64,000 nucleotides of DNA from Rhabdornis inornatus (Eukaryota > Chordata > Aves > Passeriformes > Rhabdornithidae): contig VWZS01010170.1 in the NCBI GenBank assembly GCA_013397075.1, positions 62,001 through 126,000 on the forward strand, read 5' to 3'. The notes beneath the pieces were generated by a model. It had not been told where the DNA came from. It made no database searches and saw only the letters and a program-made list of their open reading frames with translations. This document shows positions 12,371-26,347 of this stretch, one piece after another; the stretch's first letter is position 1; each line of letters opens with the position of its first letter. The translations under genes and the position numbers were made by a program.

Positions 12371-15300
12371 CAAAACTTCAATAAGTTATATTTAATTCAA
12401 TAATCTGGACAGAACACTAGGTTGCAGTAGAACCAGTAGACCATTTTACTGTGACAGAATCTCTGCACTTCTGATAAAGTGCTAAAGTCCTGTGTGTTTC
12501 TACAGATACTGGTGCAAGCACAGAAGATAATGGTAATGGTCCTGGGTAACCAATCTGACATACTCTAAGGAACAATAACATACTATTTAAGAGCATTAAA
12601 GGTTGCTAAGTTCATGCACAAAGTCAACAGCATCTTCAGTCTGATAGAACAGCATCCTTATTATTATGCCCTACAAATTTTTCCTTATAAATAATAAACG
12701 TAGTTTGTTTTGGAATTGAATTTGTACAAGCATGCTTTTATCTTCATGAAGATAGAATGAGTATATAATAATGCTGGGATTTTTTTTTTCCCCTGGGTTT
12801 TCCAAGACCTTTCAGGAACTTTAAGTAATTTTATGAGGGACTTTTACCAGAAGAGTTCTATATGAGTCCTAAAATGTAAATAAAAAAGAACTGAGTGTCT
12901 TAAAACACTAGAATCGCATGTGAAACATAACTCCAAGGCACATTTTGTGAACTGCCATTGATGGAGAAGTTCCCAAGAGAAGCAGTGTCTTCCCAAGGTA
13001 GAGTAATGAGAACTGAGGAGCCTGAAACTTTCCAAGCCCCCACTGAAGCATAAGAATGGGGCAATATTTTGATTCCTCACCTGTCTAGCTGGTAAATGGG
13101 AGCCAACCTCTGCAAAGGGATAGATGAAGAGAATGAGTGTAGCTGTATCTGGGTAGTTACCCTTTTAGTAACCTCAGCTCCCTACTGCAGCAAGGTGATT
13201 GTAAATCTGTATTTTGCATGTGCTTCTAATTATACGGTACAGTGTAGCTGACAACAACAAAAAATTGTAAGAAATTACCATAAGAGCTACTAGGTTGTAA
13301 AGCAGAAAGTGACCTTGCTGTTGGAATTAGGAGACACTGAGCTGTTTGGCAGGGTGGTTGAGCATGCACGGGAGCCACCAGAGTCAGTCAGAACTACAGA
13401 TGAGTGCCCTGCCAGGGGGTCAGGTTTTCCAAACTAACAAGCAAACAGCTCAAACACTGACATGTACCAAAGCCACCAACAGTTATGCCTATTTATAAAG
13501 CCAGAGGCATGCAACCCCACCTGCATGCCAAGTTTGGAACCAAGGGCTATGCTGTATATTCTGGGAAATCAGATTAAATTCCTGAAACGACTCAGTGCTA
13601 GATGGTAAAAGACCATCTGGTTACTGTCTGTCACCAGGACACTGTGTGTGCCCGAAGATGTCAAGGAGCTAGAGGAAGTTGAAGGTGAGGATGAGGTTTT
13701 GCAAGCAGGCAGTGGAAGCTTTTGCTGATAACCCTTCCATTCTGAAAGCCAGGCATGAAGTTATCAGCAAGCTGGTGGCATTTCTGCATTGAGCCAGCTG
13801 CTACTAGGAATGCTTGGGGTTTGTAAGTGTGCTCTCTGTAATGGGGGGATGATCAGCTTCCAGGAATTGGCTGGCTGTTTTTATCAAAAAGACCCCTCGT
13901 TATTTACAAGGACATGAATATTTCCAGTGCTCTTGAACTTTCCTCCCTCAGACTGATAAATGATGTGGCCTTGGGCTTTTGCATTAAAGGTTAGATATTA
14001 CAAAGCATTTAGCATAGAGAAGCACGTTCTTCTGTAGTACATGTCTATTTGGGAAGCAGGGGTTGTGTAAATAACAAAAAATTAGAAATAAAGTCTGTGA
14101 TAGGCTATTTCCATCCTAAATAGACATGTCTTGCCGGTTGGTACTGCAGCAGTAAAACAGATGGTACTAATGTTAAGTATAGTAGTGAAAAGGGAGCTAA
14201 TACTGAATACTCTGTATCTCTGCAATATTCTTGCTTTAGTGTGAACTGGAGAACTGTTTAAAGTTTTCCAGCTGTAGAAAAGTATCCCAGCCCCAAGTAA
14301 ATAGGAATAGACAGCACTTGATTAGACTTAACTTTGTATTTCTTTCTTTTCCATTAACCTTCAGTGTGAAGGTATCTGTATGCAACTGTGAAGCTCCTAC
14401 ATATGTCTCTACATATTCAAGTTGTCTTCTTATGTGCAGTGCTTTGAAATGATGTAAACTTATCGCTCCATCTCAAAGTACCTGCAGTAGCAGCCTGAAC
14501 TTTAAAAAGAAATTGGGTGCCTGTAGCTTGATTACTTGGGAGTGTTGCTTCTGAGAGAAATTCGCTGGCACAGTCTCCCAGTAAATTCAGTTCCTTGACC
14601 TTTCAGAAAGCTTATCAGAATTGGACATTTGTCCTGTGGGCATTTCAAAATTCATGTCCTTCATGAATCCTTTTATGCTGGACATCAGACCACAGTTCCA
14701 GTGGAACCATACCGATAGATGCAACTCCACCTGGAAGTTGTTATGCCCACATAGTGCAGGGCAACTCCACATGGAGATACAATCTAGGTTTCCTACCACC
14801 ACTACAAAAAACCCCACAAAATAAAACACACCAAACCCAGCCACAGCTGTGTGAGCAAGTTAGTAACAGATTGGTGTAGCTGAGCTAACAAGACCTGCTA
14901 ATAGGCAGCACTACTGAGCTGAGGTACAACCTGGCAGGGATGCAGCCATGCCATCTCCCTTTGAGAAATGGACTACGCTGCCAGTTTTCCATCAGTGAAT
15001 GTTATACGTACCATTTCCTGTAGTTCAGATCAAAAGTAGCAGTCCCAGAATAATCAGACCTGTATACCTGATGGGTCAGTACCTCTTTCTGTTATATGGG
15101 CAGAAACCTCAAGATGTGCCTCTTTTTGAAAAGCTATGACATGAAAAAATACAAATGGATTTGGCATCCTGATTCATGAACCCTTTAGATTAGAAATAAT
15201 GAGGTTATGATGCTCTTTGTTACACTGGAAGAAAAGGGCACACTGTACTATCTCCATGACTAACAATATAAACACTAAACCTCTTTGTCTCAGTAGGTGA

Positions 15301-18300
15301 ATCCTCTTTCACTTCTGCAAATATCTTTAAGACTGAATGCATTTGTTTACATGTACAGGGGTAGTTGGGAGAGCTTGACATTGGAAGCCATGCAGTTTAA
15401 AAAGAGGGAAAACATCCTCTTTCCACTTCTAGTGTTTCCTTTTTTCATTTCTTATCCGCATATTTTAAACTGATATTTATTAAACTTGTTCTGTGCACAC
15501 ATTACACTGAGTTCCCTACTGAATAGAACCTTAGGCATTCCCTTAGTTGTTGGAGCAAGCCCTGCCATCTCCTTTGTCCTCCTCCTCCTCCCTCCATTCT
15601 CCCTGGGTGTGATTGTGATGTGTGATCCATCTGGAAGCAGAGCCAGATAGTCCTCACACAGAGCATACAGTACAAGTCCTCCCAGTCTGGGATGGGAATT
15701 GGCATCGAAGCAAATTTGAGTTCAAAAGTTTAACCACCCTATAGTAATTTACACATCTTCAAAAAAAAACAATTGAGCTGTTATTTGTGCAGTGCATTAT
15801 ATGAAACAGCCTTTCTTGGTGGGACTGCTTGTGGGGAGAATATAGGGTCTACATGGAATTCAGTAATAACGCTACCATAAAATTATGGATTTTCCTTGTT
15901 TTTAAAGCTGACAGAGGCTGGGAGCTTGTGAGTTGCTTTCTGTCTCTGTGAAAATGAGTCTTCAGGTTCTGAGTAATTTTTTTTTTAATGCTTTGTGAAA
16001 TTCCCATGAAATGTGACACCTCAGGCTATGCAGACTCCCTGTAAAATGAGGAACTGAACATGAAAAATGCACATCCTTAACAACTGGGCAAAGAGTAAGT
16101 ACTTGGAAACTACTCCCAGAGGCCTTTAAAGCTATTGTGGATATTTTATGCTTTAACTACTCAAACTTCATGAACAAGCCTTGAAAACAATGTACTGATT
16201 CCAACTGATTATGAGCATATTTTTTTGTGGTTTTGCCTTTTTGTAGTAATCTTGTAGCCTGAGTAGAGAAGGAGAAAACATGCAAAGTGAAGACATTGAT
16301 AAGCCAGCACAGACATGAATAATTGCACAAAGTATACAGCTGCTGGTAATTTCACTATAAATTATTTGCATTGAATATATGCATATAAAACATGTTAAAA
16401 TATTGTTGGGAAATAGAGTTTGAGTATTCTCGTTTCAAGATTAGAGACTTCCACAGCTATTTGTGATGGTAGTTGCTAGAATGCCACACAGAGTGTTCCA
16501 TCCTGATACGTTATCAGGGAAAATTGAAGACTTTAAATGAGAATTGGAAGAGGTGGAGTCAAATGTGTAAGATAATTGAGAGGTGCTGGCTGCTTTTTCC
16601 ATGAAGGTGATTACTGTGTGATATAAGGACATGACAAAAATGAGGTTCTTCAAATATCTTTGGAGTTAATTTCCGTATCTAGATACATTATTTTAAGTCA
16701 CGTATTACCTCTGTCTGTCTGGAATCCTTGCAAATGTGCACGTGTGTGAATTTCAATTTATCAGATTCTCATAGCTGCAATCAGGAAACTGGACCAGTGA
16801 ACTGTAAACTCTTAAAATACTTATTTTCATTACTGTTAGGCAGTGACTTGCTTTTAAGTCTCTGATCACTACTGCGTCAAATACTGAGAAATTGTAGGTG
16901 ATTGAAGAACTTAAAAGCTAAGCCATAGGACTTGCATGTATTAGCACGGTATTAATTATTAACTGGCCATAAGTGCTGTGTTCATACATATGTGTCAAAG
17001 AAAAACTGTAGAATACCTGCAGGCTGATGACAGTGAAAGATAATTTTAGTGAACACATGGGAGTATTAATGTTTCTGTTTCTGCTGTGGAGGGTTTCTGC
17101 TTGCCCCTTCTTCTATGCAGCCCAAAGAAGCACCAATGGAGCAATATGTGCCCCGCAGGAAAGCAGAACTAGCAAATAGGTGCCTGTGTACGTGGGCTGA
17201 ATGAGAAAAGAGTAAAACTCTTTTTGCTGCTTTTTTTGCTCTGCATTCTCCACCTCCGTGCATGCACAGGACTGGAGGCACTGGGGGTGGCATTGGGGTG
17301 ATGAGAGTAGGATGGGGGCTGGCGTCCCCCACTCCCCATGTATGTGTCAAGGCTGTCAAGGGATGCACAGGCAGGGGCTGAGCAAACTGAGTAAGGCAGC
17401 AAATTCATGGTGCCTTGTAAAGGCAGACAGGATATTGTGTCTTCCCTTTGCAAGCCAGAGGGAGAAGAGTTGTGCTTGGGGTTCCCTGCCTGCAGTGGGG
17501 GGAAGCAGAGGTTTATCCCATTCCTACAGTTTTACAAAAAGTGGGGTTTGATACACTATTTATTAATTGTAATATGATTTCCTTCTCTCCATATTGCCTG
17601 ACAATAAGGATAATTTTTTCCGTTTTCAGCATGTGAGGCATTTCCAGCTTTTTCCATTTAAATTCTTGGCTCTAAAGCTGGTGCTGTCATACTAGGAAAG
17701 GAGACTATGCCTACCTCCTACACTCAAGCAATACAGGATCCCTGGTCTGCACTAGTTGCTAAAAATACAGTACCTCTGTTGTTTAGGGTGTGTTTTTCAA
17801 TAATTTATCACTTTGAAGTTTCTTCCCAGTCAATTTAGTGAAGAGAGTTTACTCATGTAGGTGCTGTGTAAAATAAGCCTTTCTTTTTTTTCTTTTCCTC
17901 TTTAATTTATTTACAGTTAGAAAACAAATATTCTTCTGTCCTCTGACCTTATAAGTGCTTTGGGCTCCCTGAAGTGAAGAAACACTAAAAATACTGTTGT
18001 GTGCTATGAGGAGTGCCATCAAATGGCTCTCTTAAGGCACTTTGGCTTGAGTCGCTGAAGTGCTGCTCAGGATATGCTGTGTCTATTGTGTGTTTTAAGT
18101 AGGTTTATTTAAATGACAGGTGGAGTCTTAAAGAATTTCTGCCAATTCTGGGCAATATCCTGTTTCCTCTTACTTAACCTTCCTCTTTCTATATGTTATC
18201 ACCAGCCTAGACAAGGCTCTCAACTTCTTCTTGCCTTCTCTGTCCCTTCCCAGCCCCTCCCCTCGCAATTCGCTTCTTCAGAGACACCTCTGTGATTTTT

Positions 18301-21300
18301 TAACTTAGGCCCCAAGTTGGCTTTGGGTACAGCAGCACTTATTCCTGATGAGCATCAAGTCTCTGTAGTGAGAAGGGTCCCTATCTGCAGACTTACATCC
18401 TGGATGTTCCCAATCTCAGTACCTTGCCCTGGCATGCAGTGAGAAGTCTTGGGAACAGACACTGTTTTTCACTCGGGCAAAATCCACTCACTGGGCAGAA
18501 ATTCTGCTTTTAAAGCTGCAACTTCTAAATACCGTTTCCACATTCCCAGAATTCAGTAGTAGGTCACCATAAGCTTGCTTTAGGATTTAGGTCAATATCA
18601 GTAATGGAAACATTGACTGTATTGTGTATAAACAATATATTTTGGTTGCTAAGGATATATTTTTATATGTGCTTATGATAAATGTTTCTTTCTTTTTTTT
18701 TTTTTCTCCTAAGGTGATTATGGACAACTTCAATAAGATTACTGTTAAGGTTGATAAACAAAACTCTTCAAAATTAAAAATACCTGTCTGAGCTTTCTTT
18801 GCAGACATGTCTGCCCCCTTTGTGTGGCAGTTGATCCAGCCTTTGATGGCACAGTGCTACAGATTTTCCTCAGCTGCTCTGCTTCAGCCAACGAGCACCA
18901 TCACACCTGTGTACTTACTGAACACCTTTTAAATAGCTGCTCTTATCAGCAGTCCTTCCCCAGGCTTTGCAATTTATTTCATGCTACGCAAACTCTGTTA
19001 TAAAATGTATGTTTTCCTCATGGATTTTTCTGTGCTTTGTCACTAGATGTTATCCAAGAGCTCAAAGGGCAGCATTATCTTTGTGTGGCAGGCAGATAAG
19101 GAAATGAGGCACTTGAAAACACATTCTGAATTCCAAAAGATTCAGTAACTCTGAGTTATGGTTTGGAGCTTGTCCTTGGGCTGGTTTTTCAAAGTTGATA
19201 TGGCATTTTCTGTTTATTTCTTTTTTAATAATTACTCTTAGGATTTCTTTTCCTATTCAGACTCTTGTCCAGTCTATCCTAGTTTTCTTTCTCTTAACTG
19301 TTTCTATTTCATGCTTTTCACGTCAACTTTGTTTAGCCTCCATCGGTCTATCAGTTTATTTACATCATCAATCCATTCAACAATATCAATAAATTAATTT
19401 ACATTCATTTCTTCACCAGTTTAAGCTGTCTTAAATGCCTTTTCTTCCCACCTCTGCGCCGTCTGTCCTGGTTCTGACAGCACAGCTGTGTTCGTGTGAT
19501 GGTGTAATGAACTTGAGAGAGGAATGTGTTCATCTGAAAAATGGGCATGAAAAGGTTGATATTTTGCTATTGTTTTGGACTTTTTTTTAAAGTACTATTG
19601 AATTACTCATTCCATTTCTTAATGATGGGACACAAACTCTTGTGTCAGCAAAACCCTGATTTTGATCTGAGACGAGCAAATAAGGGAGAGTGTTGCAGTG
19701 CCACTATCAAGGATCTAATCAAGCTTTGGTATCTTATCTTCTGTACATTTCTTTCCTCAGCATCACTCACATCAGCCCTAAACTGTATGTTTCCTCCAGC
19801 CAAATAGCTGCTAGTTTTTCCCATTATTTTCCTCATTTATCCCAGTCACTTGATCTCTTCATAACTCTTGGATACTTATTGGGTATTCTGAGTTCCTCCC
19901 TCTTTCCTTGAACATCTCTAGGTTTATATTTTGTTTCCTTCTGCATTCAGATTAGAATTCCTCTTCTCACCATCTGAGTAAGAAGATCTTTAAAACAAAA
20001 CCAAAAACCCTCACAAGCTGCTGCTTTTACTTTGCATGCCTTGGCCTTTTTTGAAGGGCAGCAGCTGGGAACATTATGGGGTTATTTTGAGCTTCAAGAA
20101 TGGAGTATACAGAGGTTTCAGCTGATTGCATATGTTCAGTAGAGGCTGTTACAAGTGTCAAACAACAGCTATTTCAAAACCTTATAGTCGCATGAAGTTT
20201 GGGCACATTTTAATGTTTTCTGTATTAAGCTTTTCACTGACATGAGGTTATAACTTTTCTGAGTGTTCCAAAGAGCTCAAATTCCCAAAATATTCATCTG
20301 TCCAAAAATATTCTCAGCAGTATTTTCAATTCCAGTGAAAAGTTCTCTTCCTCCTTTTTCTTCCTGTCTTTCAGAAACCCACCCCAAATATAATGAGTGT
20401 TGGACATTTTCCATGAAAAAAAGAAAGTGGTGTATTTCAAACACCACAGGGAAAGTTTCAGTTCAAACTTAAAACTTGAGGAAATTATGGACAGCTAAAC
20501 CCTGGAGTGTTTTCATGGGAACTAAGAGGCTATTTTAGAAACAAGCAGACTGTCCCACATGAAGGGTGCCTTCAATTTCTGTGTCATGAGGCTGATGGCT
20601 CACTTTAAGTGCTGAAAATATATAGGAAACTAGTGCTTTAGTGGCTAGAAGCATGAAATTGCTTGTGTTGCTTTAGTCTGGTACTTAGCTGTAGTAAGGT
20701 GATTTGATGGGGTGACTACTGAATCAGTTACACTGAGAGTGTAATTGTTTGGATTTTGCCTACAAAGAACTGACCTATTGTTTATTATTCTTTTAAATTT
20801 AGTGTTTTAATGTTGAGTTCTTGTGTAATATCTTCATCATGAACTAGTAGAGTAAGACCTGATAGAGAAGTGTTTATCAGAAATGTATGTTGGAATCTTG
20901 CCTTTATATCAATCCTTTGGCATATATAAGAAAGTTAAAGATGTAGGAAGTATCAAATAATGTCTTTTAGGTAGATTACAGGGTAGAATTCATCTCACCT
21001 AATTCCAGTTACTTTGTCTCAAGTAGTTAGGTGGACTTCTTGAGCAGGAGAGGACCCAATACACCCTTGTGACTGAACTGGATTTTCTCCCTGATTAGTA
21101 GTTTGTTTCATATCTCCTGTTATCTTTTGTTTCTCAAGTTTTTTTCATATGACATCAGGAGTCTGTGTCTGAACGTATAGTTTAACATGAAAGGTCTTGA
21201 GTATTTGATGTAATTTGTTTCATTTTAATTGGAGCTCCTCCTCAAGGCCAGTTGAGGGAACTTGGCAGAAGCCACTTTGAACCTTCCTCATTTCTGACAA

Positions 21301-24300
21301 GAAACTCACTGGTGATGGAGAGTCTCAGTCTGAATATCGGTGGGCATTTTCCTCAAACAATGAGTCTCATCTATCTCTCCTAGAAGAGATTGAATAAGCT
21401 GATATATAGCTAGCTTTAAGAAAATTATTTTCAGTGACTTCCATTGCATTTGGTATATATTTGGAGGTGGGATTAGATGAGGAAAGAGACACAAAACCCT
21501 GTCTTCTGTTCCTGAGCTCAAAAATCAGAGAGCATAAACACCTGAACTTCACATTTTCAGGCTTCAGAAATTCTGATGATGTGACATGATTATTGTTGTA
21601 GTTGATAGGCATAGTCAGTGCTATAGTCAAAAACTGTGGCACCATTATGTGTTTAGTGGGTGTGATGGTTCCCTGAATGACCTAATAATAGGGCAAGACT
21701 ATCCCTTTGATTTTAAGGGCTCAGGAAGACTGAGATCCTGTATTTGGTGTCCAAAGTTAAATATTGTGAATGTCACCTTTCCCTGGGTCTCTATAGACAT
21801 GTAGGAACTGGAATGTGTGAAAGAACGTAAGATTAGGAGCCAGCTTTGTAATATTTTATGCTAATTGGGCACACACTATAGAAACAACCACCCCTGTGTA
21901 ACACATACCTTTTACCATGCTGATTCTGAAAAAACAAGTTGGGAAGGATCTAAAAGGACAAGTTGGGAAAGACATTTGGACCAACTGCAAAATCAGAGAT
22001 CTTCTGGATCTCTGATGAGTGCATGCAACTCTTCTTGCATGCTTGGGACCATTAGACTGGTCAGGAGAGGAGTATACCTGCCCCACAGGACTCAGTCAAA
22101 AAAAGTCCTGTGTTCTGTACTGTGTTCCACTGGAACTGAATAATACCCAAAGCCATGCCTTGTTAAAAGCTGGGCTTGGCCGCTTTCCATGACTGGCATT
22201 CACAGATGGCAGAATTGTTATTTCAAGGGGGGTTTAGCCTCGTTGCCTCAGTTGAAGGAAGACCTGAGTAGGTCTTTCAGAAGAGCAAGCCTGAATCCTA
22301 TTCATTAGACTATGCCAGCAAAACCAGATTTTTGCCAACAAAACCATGCTGCTGTCTTCCAAACCTGGCAACCAGAGTCGTTGGATGCGCCACCTAAACC
22401 AAACATCATTGTGTGCAGTGACCTGTGTTGGCCTGTTGGTTGAGTACCATGGACAGGGGCAGCTCAGCCACAGCCTGCTCAAGACTTGGGGTTTAAGTCT
22501 TGTTGAAAAACACCTTGTAAGCCTGCGCAGCTGGTGCCAAATCTGTTATTTTTGAGTGCATGTAAAACAGCCAAACTCTCCTGAGCTTTTTCTCACAGGC
22601 ATTCCAGATTTAGTCCTCTTGTGCAATTGTGTTTAGTCCAGAGCTATTCAAGGTTCTTAAAATGCTGATAGATTAGAAAAGCCTACTCCTGTCTCTAGAT
22701 TTGAGAAAGTGCTACAGGTGTTCATGGAGTCCTCTCTTGGATTGTTTCCCAGATCGTGCTGAGAAAACCCTTTTTGAATGCCTGCGTGAGTTAATTTCGG
22801 GAAGTCAGGCCTGCACTCTTTATACAGTACTTCATTTGACCACAGTGATCAACCACTGACCTTAAAGCGACCTCTGTCCTCAAGGGTATTAGAACTTCAT
22901 GTGAGCTAACTTGTAGTGGAAGTATTGGTAGACTTCTTCCAGATGTGTATCAGAATATATTGCTTGGTTACAATCAGACAGATGTTTGGCTGTGCTTACC
23001 CACAGAGGGCTGTTCTTAGGTGCATCCCCTTGCAAAGGTTGTGGCAGAAAAATAAAATATGTTGGGACTTTTGTCTGAGCTTTTTTCTATCCTAGAATAT
23101 TTCACCGTGGCATTTGGCATCATGTGCTTGTTTCAGACAAGACCAGGTACAAGATAGATAGATGGATGCATAGATAGATGGATGTGTATGGTATATTTGG
23201 GCCAGGAAAGCAGTGTGAACTTGAGAGACTGAAGCTCTTTATTCCTAATAAGCCGTAAGGATAAAATGTGAAATGCTCAAGTACTGCATGAGTACTTGGA
23301 GAATAACTAACAGTCACTCTCAAGAATCTGAAATTTCTTGAAATGTGGTCAGTGCAAATAAGGCAATATATATTCTCTCTTTGATTTATGAGTTCTTCCC
23401 CCATTCTACACTTGCAATTGTCAGGGAAACAGAAGAGTGTTATGACTACTTTAGCCAATCATAGTGGATCCAGGGATAATAATCCATACTTGAGCACAGC
23501 TTCAGCACTGTAATCAGTAAATGGACTCTGACACAGTGCCTTAAAATTTTGTTTCTCCTGAAGCCTATGGAGGGGCATGGCAGTAATGATGCTGGCCTTT
23601 GAATTAAACATATATGAATTAGGGTGAAAGTAAGCTCCTGGGATACTTATAGCTAGGCTGCTGGTTTTCCCAGCACGTGTTTTCAGCAGCAGTTTTTGTC
23701 TGCATAACTAAGGGAGAGCATGATGAACACCAGGGCTTTAAGTTGTAAGATAAACTTACATAACATTGAATTATTAAAAATAAAATGTTCCAGATTCTCT
23801 GCATTTTCAGAACAATTTCTGCATGGAAGAGGTACAATATTTCTAAGTTTTACTCTGGTGTCAAAAGACCAAGAAACATGGAGGAGATTGTCTGCTAATG
23901 ACATCACTCTAAACCTGAGCTTGTAGCTAAAACATAAACAGATTGCTCTGGAATTAAAACATAAACAGGTTACTGCTCCTTATAAGGTGATGGTGCAAGA
24001 AATATTGTTTCCTCTGATTGCAAATGTCCCTTGAAAGAGCTGCTTCAGCATACAGACATGAGGTGTGTGCATAATGAACAAGTCCCACAGTTCTGCCTTT
24101 GAATGTTGTAAACCAGGATGGTTCTTACCAGCAGTAATTTACAAAGTTTTATTTCAAACTAGGCCAAGATCTGATGGGCTTGATTATGCTTTTGTTTATT
24201 GTACTGGCATGAATAGTAGTTAACTCTTCACATGTGTGTAAAACACAAATTTGGTCCAGATTCTTAAATAATTAAAAATAAGAGTCTTCCAAGTCTTCCG

Positions 24301-25721
24301 TATTTATTTGCCTGTCACTTGTAATGTTCAAGCAAACAAAAACACAGCAATCTTGATAAATATGTTCGCATTGAAAAAGTAATCTTTATTTTTCCTGCAT
24401 GTTGTATTGACATTTACTGGCCATTTTTCTTTTCAAAAGAAACCATAAAACAAGAGTTCCTTTTTATGTAAATGCTCTGAAGTTTGTTAAAAATAATCAG
24501 GATAATGCAATGCTGCTTTAGCTGAAGAAGTCGCTTTTCAATTGTGTTCTTTCATGTTTATTTATAAGGTTTTTTTTTTAAAAAGTCTTTAGATTAAAAC
24601 AGCAGATTGCTGGGCTATCCTGTGAGAACACAAACTCATTACTATACATGATTAAATTCCAGTAGATGTCTTATTATATACTTTATATACAATACGTAGG
24701 ACTATGATTTCTCTAAATAGAGTGATTGATATTTTGGTTTGGCATTTCTGGTTTTCCCCCAACACTTGTGTTCATGACGAGAACCACATTGCGTTTGAGG
24801 CCTTGAGGCCTTTTTTATATGTGCTAGCTAATAACTTGAAAGAATTTTAAATCTATATTCTTCTTCCTGCTAATGAAGAACATTGCATGCTATATTTTTG
24901 GAAATTCTTTCTTTTCTTTTTTTTTTTTTGTTCTATTTTTCCAGTCAAATGATTTTTAGAGAGCTTTTAGTCAAAGAAAAGAAAATTTCAGTTTTTAATT
25001 TCCTCTTCTTGATGATTCACATCTTCTTTACATCACCATTACTGCCAGCAGATAAGATCCAGCAAATCAAAATCATAGAGACAGCTTTGCTTTTACAAAG
25101 CAATATTTCCACTCTAACAGGCATTAAGCTTTCCTTTGGCATTTCTTTGCAACAGTGTGGGCTATTAAATATGTCTGTCAGTTAAAAGACAGCCTCTGCT
25201 ACCTCTACTCCAGCTGGAAGAACATAGGGAAAGCATTAGTTCACTGTTCCAAAAAAGCAGAACAAAATGTCATTCCCTCCCTGTGCTTCTGCACGATTGC
25301 TTTCTGTTCCCATATTCCACACCATCCACTTCATTGGTCTGGATTTCCTATGCATTTGTTGGGTCTGAAATTCTTTCAGTTCTTGATCCATTTATTCGTG
25401 GCCATGCATAAACAGCTGCAGCAGTACGAATTTGAGTGGGTCTCTCGAGTGGGTGAGGGAAATCATCTTCCAGTGATGGCTTTGGCTATTTCAGAGTGGA
25501 AATTCTTGCTCCAGTTGAATGAGACAACTTTATTTTCTTTCTGCTCTTACTGGCTTGGGGGTTGATTTCAAGTAAGGCACTTTTGACTCCAGCTGTTTCA
25601 ATCTGACCATCTGTAAAACCTTGTGCTATTATATTACTTTTTTCTTTCTTTTTTTTTTTTTTTGTAAGTTTGTAGGCAAGATTATATATTCTCAGTATTC
25701 TGTCAAACATGCAAAGAGAAC

Positions 25722-26347
25722 ACACGACCTGGCAGTGTGTGCTTGCAGCCCAGAGAGCCAACCATGTCCTGGTCTGCATCAAAAGGACTGTGGCCAAAAG
25801 GTCGACAGAGATGATTCTGCCCCTCTACTTGGGACTCATGAGACCTCACCTGGAGTGCTGCATCTGGCTCAGGAGCCCCTAACACTAGAAGGGTGTTGAC
25901 CTGATGAAGTGAGTTCAAAGTAGGGCCATGAGGATGCTCATAGGGCTGGAACACCTCTCCTATGCAGACAGGTTGAGAGAGCTTGGTTTGTTCAGTTGGA
26001 GAAGAGAAGATTCTGCTCTGACCTTTGAGCACCTTGCAGTACCTGCACAGGGCCTACAAGAAAGCTGGAGAGGGATTTTTTTATGGGGACATGTAGTAGT
26101 AGGACAAGGGGGATAATTGTTCCAAACTGAAAGAGGGAAGATTTAGATTAGATATCAGGAAGATATTCTTTAATGACAATGGTGAGGCACTGGAACAGGT
26201 TTCCCAGAGAAATTGTGGATGTCCCATCCCTGGAAGTGTTGATGGGCTTTGAGTAACCTGGTTTAGTGGAAGGTGTCCCTGCCCATGCCAGTGGGATTGG
26301 AAGATGATCTTTAAAGTCCTTTCCAACCTAACCATTTAGTATTTCTA
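25722..26347 (+). mobile_element. CR1 LINE, 3' portion, about 625 bp
   Basis: This is the longest repeat copy in the window. It reads through the end of CR1 ORF2 and the 3' end in order: CACACGACCTGGCAGTGTG, the segment GGAACACCTCTCCTATGCAG, GGCCTACAAGAAAGCTGGAG, GATTTAGATTAGATATCAGG, and GGTGAGGCACTGGAACAGG. It ends in GATGATCTTTAAAGTCC and degenerate octamers near 26333-26346. It is 5'-truncated, as nearly all CR1 copies are, and broken by stops and indels, so it makes no protein. A T-rich run lies directly upstream at about 25637-25664. It runs in the same direction as FHOD3. Confidence 0.9.

Noticed and set aside
22231..22330. tRNA-like segment (GTTTAGCCTCGTTGCCTC ... GAATCCTATTC)
   Set aside because: It does not fold into a cloverleaf with a proper anticodon arm and lacks convincing A and B boxes.
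25155..25565. 136-codon open frame on the + strand
   Set aside because: No recognisable domain, no splice or promoter context, low-complexity hydrophobic composition. It is consistent with chance in intron sequence.
25928..26116. Open frame with a protein-like start (GLEHLSYADRLRELGLF)
   Set aside because: It is part of the decayed CR1 copy at 25722-26347, not a host gene.
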